A stretch of 64,000 nucleotides of DNA, taken from Heterobilharzia americana (taxonomy: Eukaryota; Platyhelminthes; Trematoda; Strigeidida; Schistosomatidae). The stretch lies in NCBI GenBank assembly GCA_944470555.2, contig OX104134.1:100248701-100312700 (forward strand), given 5' to 3'. A program made the position numbers and the translations under genes. Position 1 is the stretch's first letter. Every line of letters begins with the position of its first letter. This document shows, in pieces, positions 12,341 to 22,857 of the stretch. The notes beneath the pieces are model-generated. The model saw only the letters and a program-made list of their open reading frames with translations, ran no database searches and was not told where the DNA came from.

Positions 12341-12475
12341 TGGTAGTACGAGTAGCTTAGATTCGAGATGTTTGACTACAGCGCTAGGTGATGTGGTATA
12401 GAATCTCTCAAGGGATATCAGTTTCCTCTGAGTTTTCAGGCACGTCTTGAAGGAGAAAACTTATGTCTGGCAGAG
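12341..12475 (+). repeat. tRNA-derived SINE family C, plus copy
   Basis: 'gtagcttagattcgagatg', 'gctaggtgatgtgg', then 'catcagtttcctctgag' follow the family head in the plus orientation, directly abutting the inverted copy at 12116-12340. Confidence 0.45.
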
Positions 12476-12943
12476 CTTTTCTCCGATTATCTACAAGCAT
12501 CTAATACCAATCAAAACACAGCATGATATGGAATTATGTCAACCTAATGAAATGTTTTAGGATAACATTTTCTGATACTCGCAGTTTTCCATCATTCACC
12601 TATCTGGACCAAATCGATCACTTTCTGTTGCAATATTGTTCATTTGAACAATTGTCTCAAAACTGCTTTGAATATTCTTTCAGTATGGAATGAAATCGAG
12701 GTATCAGATGGCTAGTGTTTCTTCTCCAAGCCAGCATGCATTGCTTTACTTGCCCGCTATTGAGGCGTAGATACATCCAAATGACAAGTTCCAATTAGAA
12801 GGAAGCCCACGCAGTGAATTCCAGTTGTACCTGCCAACAATTACTGTCTTATTCTTCTCCCAGATTATGATGTTTTTTTTAAAATGAAAGCAAACTGCTG
12901 AGGTGTATTTAATTGAAAAGTTTTATGTGAACCTATGGAGCCA

Positions 12944-13035
12944 GGTTCAAAAGATTGGAGAGAACAGAGTGAAATGGAGACGTGCTACTGAAGCCCTATG
13001 TTCCACCAGGAACCCAAGGGACAAATAATAATAGT
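12944..13035 (+). mobile_element. severely 5'-truncated RTE copy (3' end only)
   Basis: About 80 bases match the last part of the RTE element at 24195-24280 ('ccaggttcaaaagat', 'cgtgctactgaagcc', 'aggaacccaaggga'), followed by a short (AAT)n tail with one interruption. No clear target-site duplication was found. Confidence 0.85.
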
Positions 13036-13599
13036 AATGAACTCCAGTGTCATCCACTGATGATATTCGATGACGCTGGTGTTAACTAATGAATCGATAG
13101 AAAATTACCTACTATTGAATTCTAACGAAGCGGCTTGGTAGCAATGTGCTTATCATACGACTTGATGGCATTGAGCTGTTGAGGAACCCTATACCTGAAC
13201 GAAACAGTGTTTTAGTTCTCCCAGGTTGACAAGGACTGTCTAACTGAAATATGAAATATATTTTCACCACTTAGTCTCTCTGTTATAGTGAACAAATTCA
13301 CTTTATGATTACCAATGAATCAAAAATGTAAATATATATTTTGACAAATTTATCCTCCATAACTGATAAATTATTGAAAAAGTAGCTGTTTGACAGTTGA
13401 CAGGGTTTTCGGTTGAATCAGTGCGACTACTCATTTAGTTTGGAAATCAATAACAAGAAAAAAAGTACTAAAAATTTATTCGAAATCTCTTGCTGTAAAT
13501 ATTAGGCCAACTAAAAGTTGGACACTAAGTGGAATAGGAATAAACGAGATTTATTGAAACAAAATTTTTATTATCGGCCAGTCAGAATAGCCTGAAGAA

Positions 13600-13760
13600 T
13601 TGACCAATCAAAATGTTTCGTATGGTTGTAGACTAAATGTGGATTTGATAGGTATTTTTTTAATACAGACCTTTACAGATTGCACCATATATTTAAGACG
13701 CTTCTTATTACAAAAATAAAAACAATTTTAGCAAGTTTAAAATAATTAATTGGATTGAAT
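13600..13760 (+). promoter_or_regulatory. possible promoter region upstream of the 13.8-kb exon
   Basis: An AT-rich stretch with an ATTGG-type (CCAAT, reverse) sequence near 13601-13606 and a TATA-like 'atatatttaag' near 13688-13698, about 65 bases before the ATG at 13761. These are weak signals that arise often by chance in AT-rich DNA. Confidence 0.2.
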
Positions 13761-14235
13761 ATGACAGTTGATGATGATATTATGAGTGGCTCAGAAAAGC
13801 ATCTTGACTGTCAAGTTTACGAAAGTGGAATTCTGTCGAAATCTTTGTCCAAAACAGATTTTTCAATGCATAAAACAGATGGGACGATTAAGCAAATTCA
13901 CTTAAAATACCAAAGAGTAGTGCGTTGGAAAGATCAAATAAGTACAGAAGACGCTGCAACAGACACTTCATCTTGTGTGCATACTACAGGAATATCACAT
14001 TCCAAAACTTTTTCTCCCTCAACATTTATTCCCTGCTTCACACTTTCATGTCCACTGACGTCAGCATCTTCATCCAGCTCATCTTCTGTCGAATCATATC
14101 CATGCTTGAGGAGTTCTTCACCCCCATCACCCTCCTGTTCCGACTCAGATGTTTGCTCACCGTATGAATTAGACAGGACTTGGTGTACACAGTTCACGAC
14201 TAAGGTGTCGCTGAATGCATCTTTATTCTGTAGTA

Positions 14236-14266
<31 letters not shown>

Positions 14267-14325
14267 CTTATCATGTCACGAATGTGATGGGGTGAAGTAT
14301 CCCCAGGATCATGGAATTATTAAAA
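13761..14325 (+). CDS. candidate first coding exon, serine-rich protein of unknown function
   Basis: An open frame starts at ATG 13761 (MTVDDDIMSGSEKHLD). I prefer this to the upstream in-frame TTG at 13755. It runs about 188 codons and meets a strong splice-donor match, AAAA|GTAAGT, at 14325/14326; the frame stops 14 bases later, as expected for intron sequence. The exon ends in phase 1. The N-terminal 60 residues are mixed and charged, with a basic LKYQRVVRWK segment. The rest is low-complexity Ser/Pro-rich: two serine runs at about residues 103-109 and 161-171, the second encoded by a (TCA)n microsatellite at 14236-14263. No signal peptide, membrane segment or recognised domain is visible. 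The surrounding 13.05-13.75 kb is AT-rich and free of the repeats that fill the rest of the window, which supports a host exon. It could also be a chance open frame through a Ser-rich repeat. The antisense frame here (13934-14197) is acidic and I treat it as a shadow. Confidence 0.5.
14236..14263 (+). repeat. (TCA)n microsatellite
   Basis: Nine TCA units lie in frame inside the candidate exon and encode a serine run, so length polymorphism would change protein length without shifting frame. Confidence 0.9.
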
Positions 14326-14689
14326 GTAAGTCCCCGTGAGGTGTTGTTGAAATGTTCCCTATATAATTTTAGCTCAAATTCGGCCCACGGTATAGAATGG
14401 CTTGACTTCAATAGACGACTGCAGTTTTGAATCGTTTCGTTCTTCTTTTGTCTAGTCTGAAGAACCTCAGGGGAATGTTGTGTAATACAGATGTCCGTTT
14501 GGCCACTAACAGAGAATTCTATGTTTTCCCACAAATTTTTCTGGGTACTAGAAGGACAAAGCTAAGTCGTAGAGTTTCTAACTACTACAGCTCTGTGTGA
14601 CGCACGTACGAATCTTGGACGGGAAGCCATTTACTTTGAGGTTACACATCAGCCGTGAGGATGAGTGCTCATTGACCACTTATATGGTT

Positions 14690-14850
14690 AGTGATGGCCA
14701 ACAATGGATTCCAGTAGGCAGGTTTCCTTCTGTTTTATACTCTTCAGCCGGATGTACTTCTATCTTAGTAACTGACTCTTATGTTCCTCCTGAGACTTGA
14801 ATCCACCCACCATTTGTCACCTCAAATACCTGTAAGTTATCCCTTAGGCT
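14690..14850 (-). repeat. SM-alpha-like hammerhead SINE (family A), degenerate
   Basis: Minus strand: 'acatccggctgaagag', 'gaaac', 'tggaatcc', with a B-box-like 'gattcaagtctcagg' upstream. CTGAAGA and GAAA are present, but stem II does not pair well. Confidence 0.5.
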
Positions 14851-14929
14851 TTCGAGTCCAAAAAGCTGAAATAGGTGATGGTACTTGTTAAAACTCATCA
14901 GAAAGACGTATCAGTAACCTCTTCCCAAA

Positions 14930-15085
14930 GATTGGAACCAGAGTCGCCCAGTGCTGCGGTTATAGAGACGTGATCAGCTCCAAGGCTTCTTGCTAATTGC
15001 CTCCAACCGACTGAGGTGCATTAAAGTGCACCGTAATGGTAAGTCTCCTAGCTTGAAGACTAGTCACTTATGATCGCCCAAATTT
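14930..15085 (-). repeat. SINE family C fragment
   Basis: 'ccaaagattggaacc' (a degenerate B box on the minus strand), 'gtcgcccagtgctg', then 'attaaagtgcaccg' and 'tctcctagcttg' match the module order of other family C copies. Confidence 0.4.
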
Positions 15086-15892
15086 TGAACAGTACCACGC
15101 CCGATTATACGCGTAACATGTTCACCCTACAGTTTTTGCTGAATAAGTATACCAGTGTAAATTATTTGGTTGTGAAAAGATTAGGTTGTTTGGGATAAAT
15201 TCATTGTAGGTTTCATTCATGCATCAGTGCAGTAAGCTTTCAACGTCCAAGAAACTCTTGGCATCCAAGGCTGAGGTTAGACTGGACCCCTGCGCGACTT
15301 CCTATCCCGAATTACTGACAGTAGAACCGGAATATGGGGACCGCATTTCAACCTGATGACAAATAATGTACTGCACTGACTGAAGGACAAACGTTTGCAT
15401 CTAGCCACTTCTGTGTCGGTATATCAGTTCACTTTCTGTTGTGGAGCCAGGTGTATAGGTAGTTTGAAGCATGTCTTTACCAGTGAAGCGTTCAGAAGAC
15501 CTATCACACGGGGTTACCAATAGGTAAGACTCGATCGATAAAAGATGCAGTTGCTGGGCACGTTGCGTACACGGGTCACTGTGTCTCAAGAACCTCCACA
15601 TTCAATCGATATATGTCCTCGTATTCTCTTCAGTGCCGAAGCTGTTGGTATGCACACGGAGAAACCTAAGCTTTTTACAGAAACTGTTCAACCTCTTCTC
15701 CTTTCATGGTCTTAGTTGTCGGTTTTTGAAGTAATCTCCTTCTCTCTAAACTGTTCCTTGTTCCTGTGCTGATTCTGATCAAACTCGAGTTCCCAAATAT
15801 TTTGCATATTGTGCAACTTCTCATCCATACTCAGTAATATTTAGGCAAGTCACGGAAACATTACTTCTGATTCGATGTTAATGATGAGTATT

Positions 15893-16050
15893 GGCTAGCA
15901 GTGGAATGCGCAGTATGTCCGTCCTATTTGGGCACACCAGGTGAACGCACCTGCTCCTCAGTGAGAGACATCCCTCCCACCGGGACTCGAACCCGGGACC
16001 AGTGGCTTTAGACGCTACAACGTTACCCAGTAGGCCAGTGAGTCACAACA
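15893..16050 (-). repeat. SM-alpha-like hammerhead SINE (family A), minus copy
   Basis: The minus strand begins 'gtgactcactggcctactgg' (A-box-like region), has a perfect B box GGTTCGAGTCC, and ends in a hammerhead-like segment with stem II 'gcccaaataggac' and a 'ttccactgctagcc' tail. The core GAAA is lost (reads GGAC). It is followed by an inverted copy at 16100-16270. Confidence 0.75.
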
Positions 16051-16099
16051 TTGCGATGGGTATGGTATTCTTTGCTGATGTTATGGCACAATGAGTGGA

Positions 16100-16270
16100 T
16101 TGGTGGTTAGCGCTTATGGAGTGTGAAGCGATTGATTTTGGGTCCGAGTTCCGATGGGAACAGCATCACTTACCAGACGGTAGTGACATCCAGCTGGTAA
16201 GTAAGTCTCATACAGGACGAAACATATGCGCCAGTCATCTCACTCCTAACCATTATCTATCATGAATATC
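16100..16270 (+). repeat. SM-alpha-like hammerhead SINE (family A), plus copy
   Basis: 'tggttagcgc', 'gggtccgagttccgatgggaa', 'gacatccagctgg', 'tctcatacaggacgaaac' and 'ccattatctatcat' follow the family order. The CTGANGA core is interrupted. With 15893-16050 it forms a head-to-head pair. Confidence 0.7.
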
Positions 16271-16457
16271 AAGAAAGGAAAATACCGGCAGTATTCAGGC
16301 ATTCGTACAGGAGTTCGTATACCAGATACTGGACCCTTAAAATTGAGTTCAGTCTAGTTAGGCAATTCATAAACTATAAAGTTAGTGATGAATTTTAAAG
16401 GAATCAGTTGCGGGCATGCCAGCCATAGTCAAAGTTAAATTCAAAATATCTAGCTTG

Positions 16458-16472
16458 TCAGTCAGTCAGTCA
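16458..16472 (+). repeat. (CAGT)n microsatellite
   Basis: Three and a half CAGT units; similar CAGT runs occur at family tails elsewhere in the window. Confidence 0.8.
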
Positions 16473-16589
16473 GACATGAGGGTTAGCACGGACCTCAAAA
16501 GTAGAAGCATCTGAATCACTGACATCGATTCTTGGCAGTACAACCTGGGCCATATACTTTTTATCCATGTTGACGATTGTAGGCAGGAC

Positions 16590-16810
16590 TTGTCTGCTAC
16601 CTCTAGAGGAAACTGATATCCCTCTACCCAGTAATTCAAACCCACGTCATCTAGTAATCCAGTCATTAACCTTACTACCGTCTATTAAAGTGAACAGCTG
16701 TGGTGAGTCTCTTAACTTGGTGACTGACCACACTGAAAACTGACTGATAGAATTCAGGCGGCATTCAGGAGTAGACAACATGAAATCAGTTACTCACCAA
16801 GAGACGAATC
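16590..16810 (-). repeat. tRNA-derived SINE family C copy
   Basis: 'cagtaattcaaaccc' (B box on the minus strand), 'gtcatctagtaatcc', 'gtgactgaccaca', 'tagacaacatgaaatcagttactcacc' are family C modules in order. Confidence 0.5.
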
Positions 16811-16872
16811 AATTTGAATGTTATGTGAGTGGACAAAGAATATTCTTTTCTATGACTTCTTCTTCAGTACAC

Positions 16873-17075
16873 TCAGTGATGAAGTTTACATATGAGGAAG
16901 AGTCAGAAGGCAAGGTAGCCTTTCTTGATGTTCTTCTCTAAGGACGAAAAGATGGGTCGATTAAGGGGAATTTGTTTGGTAAAAGTATGTGAATGGGGCA
17001 ATACACACATTTTCTCAGCTTCATCCCCCTCCAGTACAAAAGAATTTTAGTAAGAACTCTAAGTTACATAATCAA
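16873..17075 (+). pseudogene. Penelope-like element reverse-transcriptase fragment
   Basis: The plus frame reads SVMKFTYEEESEG, then AFLDVLL, a stop, RKDGSIKGNLFGKSM, a stop, then MGQYTHFLSFIPLQYKRILV. This is the stretch after the catalytic Asp-Asp box in Penelope-like reverse transcriptases (IKFT.E.E.....FLDV......DGS......KPT.T..Y.HF.S..P..YKR.LVR). Two in-frame stops, one of them at the usual Lys-Pro-Thr site, show decay. Its 3' end overlaps, on the other strand, the end of the candidate membrane-protein exon at 17059-17335. Confidence 0.65.
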
Positions 17076-17335
17076 GACTATATATGTTAGGAAAATACGG
17101 TTGAGAAGGAACTGGCAACCTTTTGAAATATACTAATCGGAAATGCCTTATCCTGACAAATTCACAAAGAAAAAATACGATTACAAAGATGGCAAGAAAG
17201 GATATTCCAACGGCTAGCACAAAATCACTATACATATAGGTACAATTTAGAGGTGACATGCTCAGCGAGATACTACGCGGATCAATATAATTAACCTTTA
17301 ATTCTGGTAAATTACAAATTTTGTTTTCCAAATAT
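17059..17335 (-). CDS. candidate terminal exon of a single-pass membrane protein, unknown
   Basis: On the minus strand a plausible acceptor (pyrimidine-rich 'tttactctttgtgtcactaatag') ends at 17336, and an open frame then runs 90 residues to a stop at 17059. The only in-frame initiator-like codon is TTG, so this reads better as an internal or terminal exon than as a complete gene. Counting from that TTG: residues 1-36 are hydrophilic with an N-glycosylation site NCT at 29-31; residues 37-58 form a strong hydrophobic segment (DFVLAVGISFLAIFVIVFF...); then a short basic stretch RIRHFRLVYFKR and a Pro/Tyr-rich tail. That is the layout of a type I membrane protein end. I do not recognise the family. 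The last residues overlap antisense PLE debris, so the C-terminus may have been altered by an insertion. No upstream exon could be identified. Confidence 0.4.
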
Positions 17336-17339
17336 CTAT

Positions 17340-18240
17340 TAGTGACACAAAGAGTAAACGATAAATTCCCTAGACTGATTACTTCCTGTTGTGTTTATTA
17401 GTTCGACTCCTGCTGTGAAACCAGTTACGTCGGCAGCTGACTTTGGAATTTAATTTCCTCGTGCTCTCGAACACCCTTTAGCATGGTTTATTAAATGTGT
17501 GTTAAAGACCATTATCAGGTCCATGCTGAAACAAACCTTAAAGTGGTGGATATGAATGAGTCATTTTCCATTCTGTACTGGGTTCCTATCAACTTGTTAA
17601 AAGGTACTCCGCTCAGGATTTTTCAAACTGTAGGGGCAGTTACAATCAAGATCAAACAACCGGAGTTGTGTTCAAAAAAAGCAGGTGTTACCGCTAAAAC
17701 TACAGTGGCTCGATTCGAGGCGAACAAAATTCCTTAGTATCGTAGTATCCCAGGTAATCTAATTTTCTAATTCCATACTGTAGATATCCCTTCCTCCTTA
17801 TAATCCCAAATTATTTTAACAAATTCTCTTAACCCATTCTGTCCTCCAACATGACTAACATTCTATCAAGCTATTATTCTTCAAATTATCTTTCTTGGTA
17901 TATGTCATCCAACTTCCATTAACACCTTCTGATTGCTTTATTTAACTGTCTATTACCTTATAGCATTACATACGCAGTATAATCGTTCAGATAATCAATT
18001 ATTTTCAGGTGAATCCCAATTGATTCTATCATTAACGTTCATACAAGAATTTTCTCAATTGACTGCCTCAACTATATATTAAATATTATTGATAAACTGA
18101 TAAGCAAAATCTTAGTATTGCTGATGTATAATTCCTCAATATGTACAACGTGAAGTTATTGAGAAGAATATTCTTTGTTCACTCAAATGGCTTCGGAATT
18201 GTAATGGTAATTTTTAATGACTTAGTCAAAACAAATTTAA
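17340..18240. other. no gene seen; AT-rich
   Basis: Mostly AT-rich single-copy-looking sequence with short open frames. It could be intronic to the 17.1-17.3 kb exon, but nothing shows this directly. Confidence 0.35.
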
Positions 18241-18588
18241 TATTATTTGTCCCTTGGGTTCCTAATGGAGCATAGGGCTTCACTAGCACGTCACCATTTC
18301 ACTCTCTTCTCTGTAGTCTTTTCAATCTGGCTCCACGACTGCCTATAAGCTTTCATTTCTTCCTCACATAATCTCCTCTATGTCACCCTCACCTCGAACA
18401 CCCAACTCGTCGTTTCCCATTTGGATTCCACGTGAGGGCCTGGCACGTGATGTCCCCAAATGGTCTTCTCAGTGTATGTCCAATCTATCTCCATTTTCTT
18501 CTGCATATTTCTTGGGCAATAGGTTCTTGGTTGGTTCGTTCCCAGAGTTCCTTGTTAATTATTCTTTGTGGGCATCTGATCTTGAGTG
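18241..18588 (-). mobile_element. RTE insertion, 3' part (minus)
   Basis: The minus strand matches the RTE 3' end (master 23945-24285): 'ctcaagatcagatg', 'aggaactctgggaacgaacc', 'catagg..ccctatgctcc', 'gaacccaagggac' and a short AAT tail. It is older than the 1.8-kb and 22.8-kb copies, judging by its many substitutions. Directly at 18587 the element switches strand. Confidence 0.88.
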
Positions 18589-19238
18589 AGGAAAGGAGTA
18601 AGACAAGGTTACCTAATGTCACTGATGATCGTCCTGATTGTGGTCGACTGGACTGAACTGGATCATGCAACAGACAACTGTGAGCAGCTAGAAGAGGGGC
18701 ATATGCTGACTGGACCAATGAAAAGATCCTAGAAAATTTGGATTTCGTCGATGATGATTTATGTCTAGTGTTACACAAACTCGATAATCTACAGGCGAAA
18801 ACTAATAACTTGGCAGCAGAGGCAGGGCAGCGAAGACGGGGCTTCATTCAGGTGAACGTAGAGAAGACATAGGTGATGGGGATACCCAACTACCACCACC
18901 AACAACAACAAGCATCAATCACCATCAACAGGAGAAATCTAAAGGAAGTTGTCCCTTTCACCTACCTGCCTAGGCAGCATCATTTCAGCTACAGGTGGCG
19001 GAACAGATGAGGATGTCAAAGCCAGGATCAGAAAGGCAGCAAGACACGCAGGCCTTCATTAACCTGAAATTAGTGTAGAGATTTACTGCACTGCACTCTA
19101 TTTAGCATAAAGAACAAGATCCGGATTATCAACACTAATTCAGTCAAGTCAGTCAGTGCTTCTATGTGATGGTTCAGAGATTTGATGCGTTACGAAAAGA
19201 ATTTCCAACAAACTGCAGACATAAATGAACAGTTGAAA
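18587..19238 (+). mobile_element. RTE insertion, inverted 5' part (plus)
   Basis: The plus strand matches the master RTE from about 23335 (VKTGVKQGC region) to about 23930 (LQTFINN region), so it is the part of the element just upstream of the 18241-18588 piece, but flipped. It includes a divergent catalytic box (LDFVDDDLC), 'ggagaaatctaaaggaagt', and 'atccggattatcaacac'. It carries a 5-base tandem duplication (GCACT) at about 19096. The frame is broken. Confidence 0.88.
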
Positions 19239-19419
19239 CAGTCGTCAGTCAAATTTCAATTTTCATTGAATCCTACAGTTTTTTCAATAACAATCGTTTA
19301 GTTTTTCAAGTTGATATTACCAAAACGTTATTACGTAAACACGAAATAAAAACACTTCTGCATACGTTATTTTGCAAACAAATATTGGAAGGAGGCAATC
19401 AGAAGAAAGTCCTGGTTAT

Positions 19420-19690
19420 CCTGCTTGTTGGCACTGGTCAGAACAAAACGACCCTGCAGCCTAGACGGAACTGATGTCCTGTCTGAGATTCGAATCCACA
19501 TCACCGAGTTCCGCAGTGAGGGACGGTACCACTGAGCTATTCGAATAGCGTCTGACCTCCTGTAGGACTAAATTAGGCGCATAGATTGGTCAGTGAAGGA
19601 TAACCAACCTCATGTTGTCTAGTCCTATGGGTTGGTCGAATCCTATCAATCATTTTGCAATGCATGTTCAATGAAACGAGGCATCATCTC
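19420..19690 (-). repeat. tRNA-derived SINE family C, well-preserved copy
   Basis: The minus strand has 'atagctcagtggtaccgtc' (A-box-like) and 'tggattcgaatctcag' (B-box-like) about 30 bases apart, preceded by 'attggtcagtg..ggttggttatcc' and 'cctacaggaggtcagacg'. This is the clearest head of the family in the window. Confidence 0.65.
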
Positions 19691-21840
19691 ACTTTCATGT
19701 TTTTTATTAAATATGAATCCCTTTCTTGCTACATATCATCTTTCTGATGTGTTTTCGGGCCTACAGACTGATTGGATAGGACAAGGATAGCATACTTTGA
19801 TGGCCATAAATTGTCAGGAAGGTATGTCTGACCTAAGGTCCATCTTTGCCGCCACTCATCAGTACTGTGTATCTCCAGCCCTATGGCGCCTGATGTTCCC
19901 CTGATGGTTTGAATCGACAACCCTAGGTGCTAAAATGAGTCAAGGACGGCGACTGCCGACTGGTTCTCATCATTTGACGCTAAAGTATAGTGTACCGCAT
20001 CGCTTCGCTTGGAGGCCTTGTTTCGAAAGCTGATTGGATAGATCTTTGATATCGCTCATTATGGCATTCTTGAGTCATCATCTAGTGCTCACTAGTGACC
20101 CAAACGCATCAAGATGGATTTTCTCTAGTCCTAGGCAGAATCCGTTCCCTTTGGAATCAACCTAGTCGGGTATGAAGACAATTAGTCACCGAAAGCACTG
20201 GAAGATGGTTGCCAGAGCTTTATTGCGAACTGAAGAAGGTATAGAGAGTTGAATCATCGGATTGCAACCCAGTGACTGAATGGTAAAGTCCTCGTCACTA
20301 AAACTAGTGGTCGTGAGTTTGCACTGCCAAGGAGTCCAATGACTAAACGGAAGGTTTTCAATGGATCGCTTAATGTGCCACTCTGTGACGAATACAATCT
20401 TGATTCATAATTTATCACCGTTCGAGGCATTTCGACACTAGAATAGAGAACATGTAAGCTGATGCGTCTTCGCCATAAAACTCTGGAAAATATTCGTTTT
20501 AATTAAAGCTTTTCTCGGCAGAAAATTCAAACACTCAGTATGTAATTGATTCATATGAGTGATTAGAAATCTACTCAGGCTGATCTTTAGATTTCCCTGG
20601 TCAGCTAGATCAGAGTGATCTTACCTGTGGAGGAAGATTTCACCCGTCTACAGCTGCGCTCATTAACTTCGGTCTACTGGGGCACATTCAGTGCATAGAG
20701 TGGAATTACTATGATGAAGTGAATCTGACTAGTTGACTCGGATGGACGGCAGGTACACCACAGACTGGACAACCAAATTGTGGGTTATTTACAAATTGCA
20801 CGCCTCATGATATTTCCCACAACCGATCACTTTCTCAACTACCAAAGCATCGTCATCATCCAGTGTTTAGTTTGCCGTGGTATGACCAGCAAAATCTGTG
20901 GCTTTGTATGAGTTAATTCTTGCTTCCTATGCTACATTTATTGACTGAATGGCAGTGCGCTGAGTGACTGACATTGACTGAGAGAATGAAGGCACAGAGG
21001 TGCATTGGCTCAATTTGCCACACTTGACACACAATAGTACACAAAAAACAGGTGGATAGGATAGGAAAAGAGTGATATGAAAGTAGAAAGAGTAGTGTGT
21101 GTGAGAGAGAGAGAAAGGGAGAGAGAGACTAAGCGATGTGAAGGTTAGTGTAAATATACCAAGCTTTAGAAGATGTGAAGGGACGAATAGGACTGACTGG
21201 GCGATCGTGATCGATTTTCAGGCATGTCATCAATAGTCGTCAAGCACTGACTAATTGATTGATTGGTCGATCTCTCGTTTGGAGGATGTGAAGCAGGTAG
21301 TGTTAAATTTCCGATACAGGTGAGACAGACGAACAGTGAGAGATTTGATCTACTGGTGCGATGTGTTGGTGTGGCCGTGGTGATGAAGCGTCTTCCAACG
21401 TAATCCAACTTCCCCTAGGTAGGATAGTGAGTGGTAGGTGGAGGGAGGGAGGGGTGGCTCGGCATGTCCTCCAGTATATGTGGAAGCCATGTCAGTGGAT
21501 GATGGTTGACAACGTCATCGTCATCAATCGACTTGCGTATCAGAACAGTGCAGTACAGTGCAGTGTAGTACCATTCGCTTTACGTGAACATTGGTGGCAC
21601 GGTGTTGATTGCACCAAACGCGAGCAATGCTATGAAGGGATGTATGGTGAGAACGAGATAAACATTTGATGTCTTCTACTCTTGATGGCAAAACCTCATA
21701 GTCGTAGGCTCGAGTCCTGGTGATCTGTTGATTTTTCCTTGGCTCATTACAACGTTTGGTGAGAGATCAGTGAACACCTGTTGACTCCAGAGTTTTGAAC
21801 AGTTTGAAAACTCGGTTTTCAGGATTTTGGGGGGTTTCAC
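19691..21840. other. repeat-derived sequence without a gene
   Basis: Family E-like modules occur at about 20560-20880 ('ctgatctttagattt', 'cagctagatcagagtgatct'), and family D-like sequence at 21160-21240 ('caagctttagaagatgtgaag', 'gatcgtgatcgattttcag'). A purine-rich GA stretch lies at 21100-21128. Open frames here have no domain. Confidence 0.45.
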
Positions 21841-21844
21841 TAAG

Positions 21845-21965
21845 TGAGTTGGTATTCATTACGGACCAACTAACACTCGTTGGAGAAGCGTTGGAAACCT
21901 GGATCCACTGGACAGCTGTTGCATCCTCGAGTATAAAACTCCTCGACAGTGTGCACTCACTCTCT
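21845..21965 (-). repeat. hammerhead SINE family B, minus copy
   Basis: Minus strand: 'ctgtcgaggagtttt', 'actcgaggatgc', 'aacagctgtccagtgg', 'tccaggtttcc'. The core CTGANGA reads CTGTCGAGGA and GAAA is lost. A plus copy lies at 22195-22310. Confidence 0.55.
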
Positions 21966-22194
21966 ACTATTCATTAGTGACCTGCTTTTTCAGATGAGAT
22001 TTCCCAAGGTTCTTGTAAGAAGTCGTGACCGGTGGGACAAAGCAAGTCGGACGTGAGGACAGTTGCTCAAAAATGGCATCGGGTGCAGGTCGCGCTATGT
22101 TGACAATTGGGAGAAGTGGGGAAATGTAAACTACTGGAGTCAGACTCAGCAGCTAGTTCCATAGCACCTTGCTAGCAGTGGAACCTGAAGGTCC

Positions 22195-22310
22195 TAGAAC
22201 CGATTACCGTGAGGCTGGATTATTGGTGCGAATTACTGAGGAGTCGTAGACTAGTCAAGCGAAACGGCTGTCCAGTGGTTGTCCAACTGATACCATTCAG
22301 TCCGTGATAA
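22195..22310 (+). repeat. hammerhead SINE family B, plus copy
   Basis: CTGAGGA, GAAA, an ACGG/CTGT stem III and a GTC cleavage triplet followed by CAGTGG are all present. Stem I pairs only partly (ACTG/CAGT) and stem II is rearranged, so activity is doubtful. Confidence 0.6.
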
Positions 22311-22811
22311 TAATCAACCTAAAATCAATCAACCGAGTCTCCACAAGCTCCTGAAATGAATTACTCTCGTTGGCTAGTTCACAGCATGAACACTAGCATT
22401 GATGAACAATTTCGACCATTTATTGATCGATTGTGAGGTAATAAAGATGCACACACACACGCATATACACATACATAAGTCACATTTCAGACATGAAAAT
22501 ATAGCCCAAGGTGTGAACTATATTTCTCTACTCTAATCCTAATTATTTTCTCGCTTTTTTACAATCTTATTTTTCATAAACAAATCTTGTTTGGAACATG
22601 TTAAAAAACTGAATTTCAAGTTCTATGGTTTTTCATGTGTGTGTGTTTGTCTTTGTGTGCAGTCACAGAGCTGATTTTCAAGTTCTTAAGAACTAGAATG
22701 GCTTACATCTTACGAAGGGTATTATCAGTGAAACAGTTTGGTACACAGAATTGTAGGTTAACCCACATAGGTGTCAAAGTATTTCTAACTAACTAACTAT
22801 TTCTAACTATT
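22311..22811. other. no gene seen
   Basis: Contains a short CA-rich tract near 22450-22470 and ends in a CTAA-type short tandem (22786-22812) directly before the truncated RTE element. Confidence 0.5.
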
Positions 22812-22857
22812 TATACCGCCAGAAGCACTGAGAACAGATGCAGAGACAACAGCGGAC

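Noticed and set aside
13934..14197. Acidic 87-codon antisense frame under the serine-rich exon
   Set aside because: It is the antisense of Ser-rich codons (TCA/TCT giving TGA-free Glu/Asp-rich frames); the plus strand has the donor site.
18485..18847. A 120-codon minus frame across the RTE inversion joint
   Set aside because: It is a chimera of sense 3' end and antisense 5' part created by the inversion.
18241..19250. Target-site duplication around the inverted RTE copy
   Set aside because: Only a 7-base AGTCAAA similarity was found on each side, too short and not at the exact borders.
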